Positions 24,441 through 36,498 of a stretch of 64,000 nucleotides of DNA are shown here, one piece after another. The notes beneath the pieces are model-generated. The model searched no databases, was not told the origin of the DNA, and was given only the letters and a program-made list of their open reading frames with translations. The number at the start of each line of letters is the position of its first letter. The first letter of the stretch is position 1. The stretch is taken from contig CM028330.1 in the NCBI GenBank assembly GCA_016647705.1, forward strand, positions 47,954,397-48,018,396, in the 5' to 3' direction. Position numbers and translations under genes: made by a program. Source of the stretch: Eucommia ulmoides. Lineage: Eukaryota > Streptophyta > Magnoliopsida > Garryales > Eucommiaceae.

Positions 24441-24800
24441 ATAATAAATTGTGTTTTTTTTTTTTTTTTAATAGTTCGCTACACAAATTTGTGTTTTTAA
24501 TCTCCCTTCAGTTTTTCCTAAATTGTATCCACCAATCAGCTATTGAGCTACATGGTTGGAAAATCAATAATAATAATAATAATAATAGAAAATCAGAAAT
24601 ATCAAATATTATATACAAAAGATAAAAATATGGAAATTTAAAACTAAATTAAATTCTGATTTTAAATAATTATCTTGAGAACATAATTTTCTAGATCCAT
24701 TACCGTGTGAGTATCGAAATTTCCAATTGCATTATTATATATGTCTAACTAAATGTTTACTTTGACCCTATCATTATAATTCAACATCCTATCCATGCAC
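24441..24800. other. AT-rich DNA with an (AAT)n run, no gene seen
   Basis: A poly-T run of about 16 at 24455-24470 and an (AAT)7-like stretch at 24567-24589. I see nothing coding. Confidence 0.5.
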
Positions 24801-26470
24801 TCTATTAACACTTGTATCATTTCCTTATCATTAAATAGGAGTCTAGTAAGAAATCCCTTCCACGAGGCGAAGTTGTTGTCACAAAAGTTCGACTTAGGGA
24901 ATTAGAAAGACTCAAAGCACCTAATGGGCCAAAAGATTTTTTAGCAACATAACTAAGGATTGATAGAATATCTAGCAACATGTAACGGTTAATGTAGTTG
25001 TGGAGTCCATCTATCATCAATTTATTTCCCAATTGGTTGATATTTTCTTTCATTTATCTTGAAATTATATGATATCTTCTCATTTGCCGTGTCCATCATC
25101 TCATATATAAAACCCATATCAAGTCTTTCCTCTGAATCAATCTCTCTTAGCACAATGACTGGAGGAATTTTGCTTGTGATACCATAAGTAACTCTAGATC
25201 AAAATGACGAATCAAACAATACACTAGCTCATAGTTTCACAGGATCCACCTTTTAGCATAAGAAGAGTTGGCCTAAGCTTCAAACGGAAAATATAGAAAT
25301 TAGAGATTTTTTTTTTTTTTTTAAATGCTCTGAAAAGTAATATAAGCAATAGAAAATCATGTAACAGTAGGACTTAGAAGTACGGTATTCTTTGTAAAAG
25401 TTAAACCAATGTATGCCCATAATGTACGTCACCACTTTCTTGGATTTTGCAACTATCTTCACCAACCTTCAACATTCCTATAACCTCCAACATTAGATTA
25501 ATATAGTAAACTGCACATGGAGTCTAGTATATTTTTTTTTTTTCCATTAACACTTTTCCCGCGTTAACATAATTCATGACATTACTTGTGATAACTTGAA
25601 CCCTATTTTCTTTCTCAATTTTTTCTAAAATGTCATCAAGATACTTGAATAACAACCCACAAGTTTTAATAGAAGCGGTGCATCTATGGACTTTAAAAAC
25701 CATGTACCAGCGGGACTATTCATTACAAATAGATAAGTCATCTACTTTATCTATCTCTTCAACCATCATAAAGTATTGAGTGTATCTATTTTATTTCCGC
25801 AATTTCTCATGTTCTTTCTACATAAATTTGATGTATATAACTTCATCCCCATGATCCACGTCTTCAACTTATTTATTGTAGGGGAACATGTTGTGCATCT
25901 TAGAGGAAACAAATCTTGACCCATGTTTAGATATGTCATCCCACATTGGCTCAAAATACAAGTCATTAATATTATTGAATGTTAGTCTACTTGTGAAAAA
26001 AAAAAAAAAAAAAAAGTCCAATAAGCCTAAAAACCTCTTTTCTTTCTTCTTTCTTACAATTTTGAGTTGAGAATGGCATTTCGAGCTCGGCTATTGATAA
26101 AAGTATCTATTGGACCCTTAGCTTTTAATTGTGATGCAACACCACTACTCTTGCTTTCGAAATCCACTAAATCATGAAGATTTCCTCCATTATCTCTTCA
26201 AGTACTAAATTTTGTTGCATTTTAACTTTCGTGAATCCTCCAATGATTTCTTACATTCGTGCGTAACGTTTTTAGGAACTTTAGGACATGCTTTCATCCC
26301 TTTGGGTGTCCGATACAAATGATGTTTGAGCCAATTAATGAATGGTGCTACTATTTTGTTGATTACAAAATCAACACCTAACATATCTCTCTCTTTTAAC
26401 TTGTATTTGAATACTTCCATGTAAAATCCTTCTTCGATTCTAGTTCTTCTCTTCTTTCTCCAGGTTTAGG
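24800..26470 (-). pseudogene. hAT-family transposase pseudogene
   Basis: Read on the minus strand from about 26460 down, fragments follow the order of plant hAT transposases. First an N-terminal stretch ending CPKVPKNV..ECKKSLE (26420-26208), like the end of a BED zinc-finger region. Then SRLTFNNINDLYFEPMWDDISKHG (25990-25918), typical of the DUF659 domain. Then KYLDDILEKIEKENRVQVITSNVMNYVNAGKVLME (about 25650-25550), the part of the catalytic core that normally has VVTDN; here TSN replaces TDN, so a key Asp appears lost. Further downstream pieces (WFNFYKEYR, LMIDGLHNYINR) lie at 25400 and 25010. Multiple frameshifts and stops. Terminal repeats were not found. Confidence 0.7.
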
Positions 26471-27130
26471 TTCAATGATATCCATAAGAAAGCTTAAAAC
26501 CGGTACAAATTCATCAATAAATTCTGATATATTATATCACAATCAATGCTTTTTTTTAAACGAAAAGAACAGACAAAAAAACAAGCAGCATCAAGTTATT
26601 GATAATTTGTTTGCTGACCAAAAAAAAAAAGAAAAAGAAAGAAAACCAAGCTAGCAAAAAACATTTTGTTTGTTGAAACAAATTGCTTCTCTATTTCTGT
26701 TTATATGATCTCAGTATGGTGGTGATTGGAAAATGGAAACCAAGTAACCAAATAATTGGAAAACGGAAAAAGTAGTAATAAATACAAACAAATGAAGATA
26801 AAAATTGAAAAATAACTATTTAGTTTAAAGAAATTCAGTTTAGGGGAAAAACCAAGTGACTATAGATTCAGAAAATAAAGAAAGAAGAGGCAACTATTCA
26901 ACATAGAATAAGGGAAAAAGAGGCTGAAGAAGAACAATAAAGCCAATACCCACTAAAATTTGGTTGATTTATCTCTTATTAATAAGCAGTGAGTGGAAAA
27001 TAGAAGTACAAAACAAAGATAGTAAGAAATAAAACGAAGAACAAACTTTGTTATTTTCTTTTAGAAACTCTAAACTATTATTTTTTAATTCATACTTCAA
27101 AGATCAAAATTAATTGAAAATTTGACTATT
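26471..27130. other. A-rich DNA, no gene seen
   Basis: Purine-rich on the plus strand (many GAAAA and AGAAG runs). It may be the 5' flank or terminal part of the hAT element, but I see no motif. Confidence 0.4.
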
Positions 27131-27516
27131 AACACTTGTTTGGTATATGGGATTCAAAATGGGATTGGAATGGTTATGGGAATAGTCATTCAATTCCTAT
27201 GTTTAGCACATGAGATTAAATCTCATTCTCATTACTAAAGATTTTTTAACCCAACAAAATATGGGATTAAGCCAAAAAACGCGACCAAATAGTAACCAAA
27301 TATTTGAATTAGAATAAAATTTAATTAAATTAACTATTATACCGTTTGAAAATTTAATTAAATTACTGTTTTACCCTTTGATATCATTTCAATACCACAT
27401 ATAATCCCTTTTGTCACTAAACATAGATATGGTAATGATTATTCTATTCCATTATCATACTAATTCCAATCTTATTGTCATTCCATTCCATTTCAGTGTA
27501 CCAAACGCAGCGTTAA
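27131..27516. mobile_element. MITE with GTTTGGTA-type inverted ends
   Basis: The left end TTAACACTTGTTTGGTA and right end (complement) TTAACGCTGCGTTTGGTA are inverted. Inside, the arms share a run rich in GGAATGG and ATTCCATTCC, and CTATGTTTAG occurs in both arms (27199 and, inverted, 27420). Length is about 385 bp with no coding capacity. The style is that of Tourist/Harbinger-type or hAT-type MITEs; a target duplication could not be fixed. Confidence 0.6.
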
Positions 27517-28863
27517 AATATTAGAAAACATATATAAATTATTAAAACAGATAAAATATGGTATCAATTTTGTGTTTTAATTATTATTTTTATTTAAAAT
27601 CAGCATTTTTTCTAAAGAGGTTAAGCAATTGGTGTGTAAAATCTTAATGTTTTACAAGTTATAGTATTTCAAAATAGAGTTCGTTTCAGTAGTTAATTTG
27701 TGTTCCAGAATTAAGAATTTATTATAATTAAGGGCATTTAAGTTTTTTTACCACTTCCGTCATATTTGACCAAAAAAAAATAATGTTTTCACTTCAATGT
27801 AAAGTTTAAGAAGGTAAAATAATTATTTTCAAAGCGTCAGAGGAAGAAGTAAAATTGGTTGTAAGTACTAGGGAGTAAATTGCAATTAACCCCAAGTTTA
27901 AATTACATGACAGAAAAACTATTTTTTTTTATTTATTATTTTTTTTTTTAGAATATAATGAGGCAAAAGTGAACTTTTGTTACCTAAAATTTAGGGCAGA
28001 TGTTTATGCTGTTTTTGAGATTTACAAAGATTTACAATTCGGCCTTGAGTACCATTTGCTTTTCAATCTAGTCCCATTGTAAATTTCATTAATAAAATTG
28101 GACGAGTCCCATTACAGGATATTTTCGTTATTTTTCACTGTGGATTTTTAAATGGACCCAGAAGTGACATATTTGGTCCCTTATGTTCTAATTCAGCTTT
28201 AATTTAGTCAAATAAAAAATTTTGTTATGAAAGTTTGACAGATTCTATTGATTTGGGAGTATTTGCAACAACTTTAGCGCCCAACTATCTATTTGCAACT
28301 ATAAGAAGCTATTTGTTTCTCCAAATTTGTTCTTGCACTCATACATCTCATAATTATGGAGAATTAAATTTTTTAACCCTACATTTTTTTAATGAAAATT
28401 CAATAAAATTCTTAAAAACATAATGGAAGATTTATAAAAATCAAGAGGAATTTATATAAAAATTTAATAATTTTAATTGAATGTTTATTAAAATATATGG
28501 GTAAAATTTTCATTCTTCATAATTTAATACAAGTTCAATAAAAGTCAATAGAGATTTACATTAAAATATATATATAATTCTTTATAATTTTATTCTTTAT
28601 AATTTATAAAAGATTTTAAAAAGTCAAAAGAGATTTGTATAAAAATATAAGAATTTTAATTGAATTTTCGTTCAATTATTAAATTATTTTTTTTCATTTT
28701 CAGTAATGAAGAAAATAATAAATTTTGAAAAAAAAAATTATTATAACTGCAAAAAGAGAAAGGGACTCGAAAAATAACAAAAATACCTCCAAACTTATTT
28801 TGTCCAATTTCTTACCAAAATATTCGACTATACTAAATTAAAGCTAAATTGGAATATGCAGGA
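27517..28863. other. AT-rich DNA, no gene seen
   Basis: Many short phrases of the form GAATTTATATAAAAATTTAAT recur (28400-28680), suggesting a locally repetitive AT-rich tract. No protein or RNA gene recognised. Confidence 0.45.
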
Positions 28864-28872
28864 TTAAATATA

Positions 28873-30574
28873 GGGAAAAATATAAAACAATCCAAATAAA
28901 AGACAAAATCTACAAAATAAACCCACATATTTTTTTTTGCACACAATAATCGCCAAAAAGGCAGTACTTTGTACAAAATAGTCCTAATTTATTTGGTTTA
29001 CCCATTATACCCTTCTTCTATTCACCACCCTCACAATCTACTCCCCAAAAACATTAGTCTTTCCTTCTCTCTCTCTCTCTCTAACCTTCATGGCCACTGC
29101 CCCTACAAAACCACCACCATGGCGACAACAACAACGATTTTTTTTCCACCCAACGATGGTGGCGGCTCGCTTCATTGCACACTCACATACCATCACAGAT
29201 TCAGCCCAGTCCCTCTCCTTCATCCATTGCCATCGCGTAATCTAGCCGTCGCCCACCTCCGCCACCATCGCTTCGATTTCGTTGACGTAGCCTTCGTCGC
29301 CATCGTCTCTTCGATTTCATTTGGTGTCCATGACGGTAAATCGATTCAATCAATGCCATTGGATGGCGAATTAAATACCTAGGTTGGGATTGGATCATCA
29401 CTGTCAAAAGCTTGAAAAATCCATTGCAGATTCTCTCAATTTGCTTTGTTTTATGACCAATTTTGGATCTTGACAGATTTAAAGACCTAAATCCCGAAAT
29501 GGTCAGAGAAGGAAGCTGATGAAAAAGTTGTGAACGGAACTGAAAATGGAGGTTTTGACGAAATGGCGATTTTGACCCAAGTGCCCTTCCGCTGTTCAAA
29601 ATCGCAGAGATTAGAGCCGCATTCCCAAGCATTGCTAGGTGAAGAACACATGAGTTACGTTATGAGAGATGTTGTTGTTGTGGTCGGACTGATGGTAATG
29701 GCGATTTACTTCAACAATTGGGTCGTTTAGCCGCTCTACTAGGCTGCTTAGGGAACAATGTTTTGGCCAAATTTTGTTCTTGGACATGATTGGTAATAAT
29801 CACAAAACATTAATTCGATATTTGGAAATAAAAATCCCAATTTGAAAAAAGATTTTAATTGAATTGTGTTTTTGTTTCTTGATTACACAACGGCCATGAA
29901 AGTTTCTTGATTACACAGGCAATTGAAAAGATGAATCGGTTGGATCTTGATCTGATACAATTGCAGAAGCCATAGTTTAAAGCTTTTGGATTCACACAAG
30001 GAAAATATGAAAATTTCCCCTGGATTCGACGCGAGTTTCTGATTCAAATTGATTTTTCTAGGGTTTGTATTGATTTGGTTAATTTATTTGGATTGATTTG
30101 GTTGATTTGAATGGAATTTAAGGTTCATTTGGTTAAATTGATTTAGTTTGTATTGATAAAAATCAAGTATATAAATGTAGGAGAGATGAATTATCAATTT
30201 GAATGAAAAAATTGGAATGTAACATGATGTTGTGTTGAATACGGCGATGAAAGTGAAATATAACACGATCTCGTGTTATATTTCAACATGAGATCGTGTT
30301 GAATATAATAAAAGATTGTGTTGAATATCAGTATGAATATAGGATGGAGGAATTATCAACTTGAATAAAAAAATTATAATGTAACATGATTTGAAATTGT
30401 GTAAAATGTAACACGATCTGAGATCGTATTGAATATAACATAATCCTCATGTTGAATATAACATAAGGGGTAAAATCGTCACAAAAAATCAAAAGGACTA
30501 TTTTATAACATGTTTTTAAAAAATGTGTATTTGGTAGTTTTGTCCTCATATGAGGATTTCTTAATAACTGGCCC
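28873..30574. mobile_element. Pack-MULE (non-autonomous Mutator-like element) carrying gene fragments
   Basis: A perfect 9-bp target duplication TTAAATATA flanks it (28864-28872 and 30575-30583). The ends GGGAAAAATATAA and (complement) GGGCCAGTTATTA start long imperfect inverted repeats that go on through GACAAAATCTAC / GACAAAACTACC and CAAAATAGTCCTA / TAAAATAGTCCTT, about 110 bp in all. The interior has a GC-rich block (29085-29330) unlike its flanks and a desaturase exon fragment (29571-29792). No transposase is encoded. A set of repeats around ACACGATCTCGTGTT and ATGAGATCGTGTTG lies at 30210-30440. Confidence 0.85.
29571..29792 (+). pseudogene. Captured omega-3 fatty-acid desaturase exon-1 fragment
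   Basis: It reads FDPSALPLFKIAEIRAAFP, then after a 1-base shift KHC-stop-VKN, then MSYVMRDVVVVVGL and YFNNWVV-stop-PLY-stop-AA-stop-GTMFW..FVLGHD. This is the N-terminal region of FAD7/FAD8-type omega-3 desaturases (Trp and Gln codons have become TAG at 29728, 29740 and 29749), up to the first His-box GHDCGH. The match stops after GHD-TG, exactly where GTAATAAT, a good splice donor, follows at 29793. The live enzyme inserts the third double bond into plastid lipids; this piece cannot. The upstream GC-rich block could be the transit-peptide part of the same or another gene, which I could not decide. Confidence 0.75.
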
Positions 30575-30583
30575 TTAAATATA

Positions 30584-31570
30584 TGTCACCTATGAAATCT
30601 CAAGGTCCATTTAAACACCCACCCCAAACTTATAGAAAGAAAATTGACAAAAATATCCCCATATGAACGAAATTCTGTACAAATTTGTTAAAAGAATTTA
30701 CAATTATACCAAATTGAAAGAAAATGAAATTTGAGGAAACAAATGTGCAAGTTTGCAAATGTTAGGAACCACATAAGCACTCACTCCATGACTTTTGGGA
30801 CAAAAAATACAATTTTTCCAAATAAATAAGAGCCTTATAAGTAAATAATTCTTTTTATTTAGACAATTGACTAATTTTGATTTATAATATAAATTTAATA
30901 TTGCATAATCTATTTTGTACATAAGAATAATTTGATTATACTCTTGGAAATTTAAAAATATAGAAAAAAAAAAAAATCTTTTTATTAATGTGTAAAGTGT
31001 ATTTTCGACCTAAAATTTTGGCTGGCAACTACGACGCAAAGACACTTGTCGGAACGTCAATGTACTCATATTGAACACTTGTTAGACACAGAAACACAGT
31101 AAACACAACAAAAAACTTATGGGACAAGTGTCGGAGTATCATGGAGAATTGAAATTTTATCTTTTGAATCGGATGTGTCACGGACACATACGGACACAAT
31201 AAAGGCTAGAAAATGCAAAACGCACTCACACCCCTTCGTATCTAAAACTATCATACACATCCCATTACAAAATAAAATTAACAATATCACCCCTCCCCCC
31301 TCTCCCCCCCCTAATTTTATTTTATTTTTAGATATTAAATATATAAAATAATTTCAAATTTTGAAAAACAAATTATTTTGTTTTTTCTGCCAATTTTCTT
31401 GCTCCACAAATTAATTTTCTACAATTTTTTTTGAAATTTAATAATTAATTTTCTTTAATTTTTATTTTTCTAACTTATGCTTGTATCTATTTATGTATTT
31501 AATATTTTTATGTCAATATTGATTTTTGAAATTTATTGATATTCCAAATGATATGAATAATATTAAAAAT
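30584..31570. other. AT-rich DNA with repeated ACACTTGT phrases, no gene seen
   Basis: Around 31030-31210 the phrases GACACTTGTCGGA, GAACACTTGTTAGACAC and GGACACATACGGACACA recur in both orientations, giving a partly foldback local repeat. A C-run patch is at 31290-31310. Nothing coding. Confidence 0.4.
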
Positions 31571-31577
31571 TAAAAAA

Positions 31578-32805
31578 AAATTATTGTTTAGTCCTCAAAG
31601 ATATAGAAATAAAAAAATAGACCCCCAACTACTATAATAAAAATTTTAATACTCGAAGATTTCTAGAAAATAGTCTTTTATTATTTGACAATTATTTTTT
31701 CACAATTTGTATCAATGCAATTTTGTAAAATATGGTAAGACATGAACATTCATATTTTTATTTTTGCTACTTTTTAATATTTAATACCTATTTATGGTTG
31801 ATTATGCTGCAATGAATGTTCACAATTTCGCCAAACAAACCAATAAGAACTTTCATCAAAACACCAAAACACACCAATATGACATTTTCACAAAACACAC
31901 TGATATTTATTTCGACCAAAACACATCATATGAAAATTCACAAAAAACAAAATGATTAAATAAGAACAATCACAAACAATAATCCAAACTCCACCAAAAT
32001 CACAATCGCAGTAGCAAAATCAAACAATGAACATTCATAAAAAAATAAAAATAAAAATAAAAAATAATAATAAAAAAAAAAAAAAAAAATCAACGAAAAA
32101 TAAATTTGTTGTCCTAAATATCTACCCAAGAGGGGGGTGAATTGGATAGTCATTAAATTAAGCAATTAATTTCTTTAAACATAAATAATCAATGTCTCTA
32201 AATAGATTATTATCTTGTCATGCAGCGGAAATATATTTACTTCTAAATGCACACCCAAACACAATATAAGAAAAGAAGTAATGCAACACACAACAATATA
32301 TCTTGATTCGGTAAGCTACTCTTACCTACATCTAGTCCACCGAACTCCACAAAGATTCGCAATGCACTAAACCCCTGATTTCTTTCCTAGGCAGGAATCA
32401 AACCCTTACAATCTTGTTTCTTTTCACAGGCTCGGAATCAACCTTTACAATTATCATTTTCACAGACTTAGGAAGAACCATATCATTTTACCAGGATTAA
32501 GGCTAACTTAATTCTATTACAGGAAGAATCAAAATTTATCCTCTTAACCGGCTAAAGATCAAACCTACCACTCCTTCATACTTTTACACTTATCATTTTA
32601 TCAAGTTTAAGAAGAACCTTTACAATTACTTAATTATGTTATAGGGAGAATCAAAACCTAATTTTTTTTAAGGGAAAAAAATAACCTAATCTTTTTGCAG
32701 CACAAAGATCAACTCCTAATCCTTTTCACACAAAAAAAGATCAAAATCTAGCTACCTTGAATAGACACCGTCCCAAACATGTCTAATCCACTCAAACTCA
32801 CAAAT

Positions 32806-32859
<54 letters not shown>

Positions 32860-35800
32860 CTTCCCACAAGGAGTCTCTATTACCTCAATTCAAATATATT
32901 CAATCAATATCCCGAATATTTACTACGCGATAGATACAATGTGAGACAATTAAAATTGATTAATAAATAAAATGAGTTGCACAAATTTATAAGGTAATTA
33001 GATAATCAGGCAAAAATCGTTTAAAAGATTTTTAGGCTTTTAAGTTTAAAATAATTTTTAATAATCTTAAACCAAGCAATCAATATAAATATAATTTTAG
33101 AAAGCAAATAATAAAGCTTGAATAGATCTCACCAGGAAACACCAAAAACAATGGTAATATCACAATAAGAACTCAAATCGGTGATGCCAAACAACTTAGC
33201 GCTTTAGATCAAGAACTTGAATAAAATCTCTCGTAGAAATCTAATAAAAAATATCACTCCTATAGTAGCTCAAAACCGATGTACTTGATATATTAAACAC
33301 AATCTCACAAGTCTCTTTAAATAAATCTAAAACTAAACCTCTAACGGGTAGTTTTCAAATGTTATGTCAATAAATGACACATGTGAATCTCATATATCAC
33401 ATAGATTCATAACAGCTATATTTGACCAACAATATAACTTTTAAAGCTTTCAATTTAGTCCCAAAAATAATTTGATATTAGTCAATGAAAGTATAGAAAA
33501 AATTATATTTAAGTATGTGGATTAAATCGTAAGGTCAAATAAAATTCTATAAATCTCTCTCATATCCTTGACCTCAAATATTCTTCACCAAAATAATAAT
33601 ATTTAAACTCAAAATTCGCAGGTTTAAATATTGGAATTTCAAAGACAGATATAACGGCTACTTTTCAAATATTATGTCATTAAATGATACCTTAAGACAT
33701 CATATATCATATATGTTCAAAAATAGATCTTATTCATTTAAAAATATTTTAGAGAAATCTCATTTTGGTCCTTAAAATATTTTTAAATCGAAATCCATCA
33801 AAATAGAACGTATTAAGACATTTTAATTAAAATAACATTTAATTAAATGGACTAAATTAATAGGGTTCATATAATAAGTCATGCATATTTGAATTACACT
33901 CAAATCCCTCAAAAACCTCTTTTGGAATCATCAAAACCGAGATGATTTGACTAAGAAACCGAAACAGTCAATCTATTGACTGAAACTATCGGTTGACCGA
34001 CCTGCCTCATTCGATTGACTGCCCAGTACAAAGGCTCCATATAGCCATTGGCTTTAAACCTTGTCGGTTAACCGACCATTGCTGTCAGTTAACCGATCCG
34101 ATCAGTGAGCATCCATTTTTTACCATTTTATCTATTGACTCATTCAATTGATCGACCCTCTTCATTCGACTGACCAATTGGATTAGTGTGCTTAGTTCCT
34201 TACCCAATTCAGCTATTGTTTCAAACGATAGACTAATTGTTTTTCTTGGTTAACCGATTGTATCAGTAGAACTCAATTTCTATTCCCAAAACTCACAGTT
34301 TTGATAAGTCGACCAACCCCTTTTGTCAGTTAACTAAATTGACTCGAAAACACAACATTTTATATTTTAAAACACATTTTTCGATTGAATCAATTATCAA
34401 AACCATTTCACATAAGGAGCATAAAAAATTTGTCATTTTAGACTTATTGTTTCTTATCATGTCACACATAAGATTAATTCATTTTAAATGTCATGCATGA
34501 TCATAATCCGGGTTGCATTACAAGTATATAAGTAAAGAGTTGTTTTCACCTAATTTCTTCACGTTTTCAAAACTCTTCACGTCTTCATCATGTCCATCTT
34601 GCATCTTTTATGTTTTCTTCAACAAATCTTCTTCTACTCAAATGCATGGAACTATGAATCTGAAACACTCGATAAAACTATTAGATCCAAAAAAAAAAAA
34701 AAAAAAAAAAACAATATTTGCTTGTTCATCTAAACTTTCGATTCAACAAAATCGTTGTGAACGTTTCGTCGAAACCACAAGAACATTTACGAAAAACACA
34801 AATCCTTAATGAACATTCACAAATACAAAACAATCAAATGAAAACAATCACAATCAATAAACTAACCTCCACCAAAATCACAATCATGGCGGCAAAGTGG
34901 TGATTTCCTCCACCGGAATGTCCCAAATCGGATCCATCAACCATAATGAACAAAATCAACAAAAAGAACATTCACAATGAATAAAACACAACTCCAAAAA
35001 TCAACAAACCCAACCAATCAAAATAAATATGAACTGATATAAACGTTCACCAAACCACATCAAACATTCATTGAAAAACACCGCATAAACATAAATAAAT
35101 AAAATCATTTTTAACAAATAAAAAACAGATCACAATTTGTGCTGAACAAAATCAACAAGAAAACATTCGCAGATGAATAAACAACAAACTTCACCAAAAT
35201 TAACAAAATCTAAACAAATCAAAACGAGATCTGAAACAATACAAAACGTTCACAAAAATAACGATTATTAAAAATAAATAAATAAATAAACCCAATATGA
35301 ACCTTCGAAAAAAATAAACCAAAATCAACACACAAGAATAAACTAAAAACTAACAAAATTGACCCAAAATCACAATCAGAGAGCACCCATATGTTCGGAT
35401 TTGAGCTTGTATAGAGAAAGAGAGCGTCAAACGGCTTAGTTGCACCCTCCGATCATCGTCCAGATCTGAAAGCCACCACAACGATGGTCGACAGAGAGTG
35501 AGAGGGCTACGAGAGAGGCAGAGAGAGAGAGCACGGCCACCAGATCTGAAGACTCCACAACTGCTTCGCCGTCAGTTCGAAACTAGCAAATCTGAACACC
35601 ACGACAGATACTATTAACGAAGAATGAGAAGTTGAGGACAGCCGCATATGCATCCTCTGGCCGTCGTCCTGGTCCTCCGGTGGTGCTTAGCCCCGCCCAA
35701 TTTGAAGAAAATGATAGGGCTATGAGAGAGGCGAAGAGAGCATGACCACCAGTTTTAAACGCCCCACAAGTGCGTCATCGTTGCTGTCAGTTCAAAACCA

Positions 35801-36110
35801 GTAGATTTGAACACCACCATAGCAACAGTCGATGGAGAGTTAGAACGATCGCATATGCATCCTTTGGCCATCATCCTGGCCCTCCGAATGTGCAACCCTG
35901 TTTTTGTGCACAGCGGTGGTCTAAGAGATAGGGGAAGATAAAAAGAAGAATTAGGGAAAGATGATTTAGAGATTGATTTTATATATATAGAAGGACAAAT
36001 ATGTTACCTCATTATATACAAAGGATTAAATACTAACAATATTTCGGTAGAGAACTAAATAATAACATTTTTGCTTCAAAGAATTATTGAGATTGTGAAA
36101 TTTGGACTAA
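31578..36110. mobile_element. Non-autonomous TIR element, copy 1 (contains a nested LTR)
   Basis: Left end AATTATTGTTTAGTCCTC and right end (complement) GTTATTATTTAGTTCTC are inverted. Sequence on both sides of the nested LTR matches a second copy at 58290-60255: near the left end TAGAAAATAGTC, repeated CACAAAAACAC-type phrases, and near the right end GGATTAAATA and CTAAATAATAAC. The non-LTR part is about 1.95 kb. A GC-richer block at 35380-35900 contains an internal duplication of about 200 bp (35525-35690 and 35725-35890, shared CGCATATGCATCCT and GGCC.TC.TCCTGG), which may be captured gene sequence that I cannot identify. Target duplication not found. Confidence 0.55.
32107..34690 (-). mobile_element. 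Long-LTR Copia family: LTR 4, reverse orientation
   Basis: The start TGTTGTCC..CTACCCAAGAGGGGG is the complement of the family's LTR end. The match continues through GATATATCTTG, the GGTTCAATCC-type region, and a block rich in GGTTAACCGACC / ATTGACTG (33960-34330), to GTTTTCACCTAATTTCTTC and GAAACACTCGATAAAACTA near 34680. The final bases that would read GGATCAACA are replaced by a poly-A run (34690-34711). It has a (TA)n microsatellite at 32810-32857. No body is attached, so it is a solo or truncated LTR. Confidence 0.8.
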
Positions 36111-36260
36111 GCATGAAAAACCTCATTTAAATATATATATACACACACACTACCATATCCCCGTTTTGCACCCCCAACGTGCCCGTGGACTGGCTTGCAG
36201 TCCACACGACCACTAAGCTGAAGGCTGGGGTCGGTCATTTATCCCTGAAGTATCAGATAT
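36111..36260. other. Short intergenic flank
   Basis: Contains a small (TA)n(CA)n run (36132-36151) and a short inverted phrase GTGGACTGG..CAGTCCAC (36185-36204). No gene. Confidence 0.4.
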
Positions 36261-36264
36261 TCCA

Positions 36265-36498
36265 CACATATTTCAGTGTCTAAAAGCTCAGAAAAGATTG
36301 AAAATTTCACATGCAGAATGAAAGCAGTGAACTATATGATGATGCTTTCAATAAGCAGGAGCCAAGACAAATCACCTACAAGAAGGTGGAACCCAAGACA
36401 AGTTCTTACGATTGAACAAGGTATACAATACAACGAGAACAGCTTCCACCAAAAAATTGTTTGGAGCTTGAAGATGAAAAAAGCAGCAGTCAGAGAGG
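36265..36498 (-). other. Likely CPN20 3' UTR
   Basis: Directly after the CPN20 stop codon (36501-36499), before the repeat-bearing flank. T-rich in the sense direction; no clear AATAAA was found, so the polyadenylation point is not set. Confidence 0.4.

Noticed and set aside
29201-29632. 143-codon minus-strand open frame in the Pack-MULE
   Set aside because: It lies antisense to the desaturase fragment and a GC-rich block; composition explains the openness and no family features appear.
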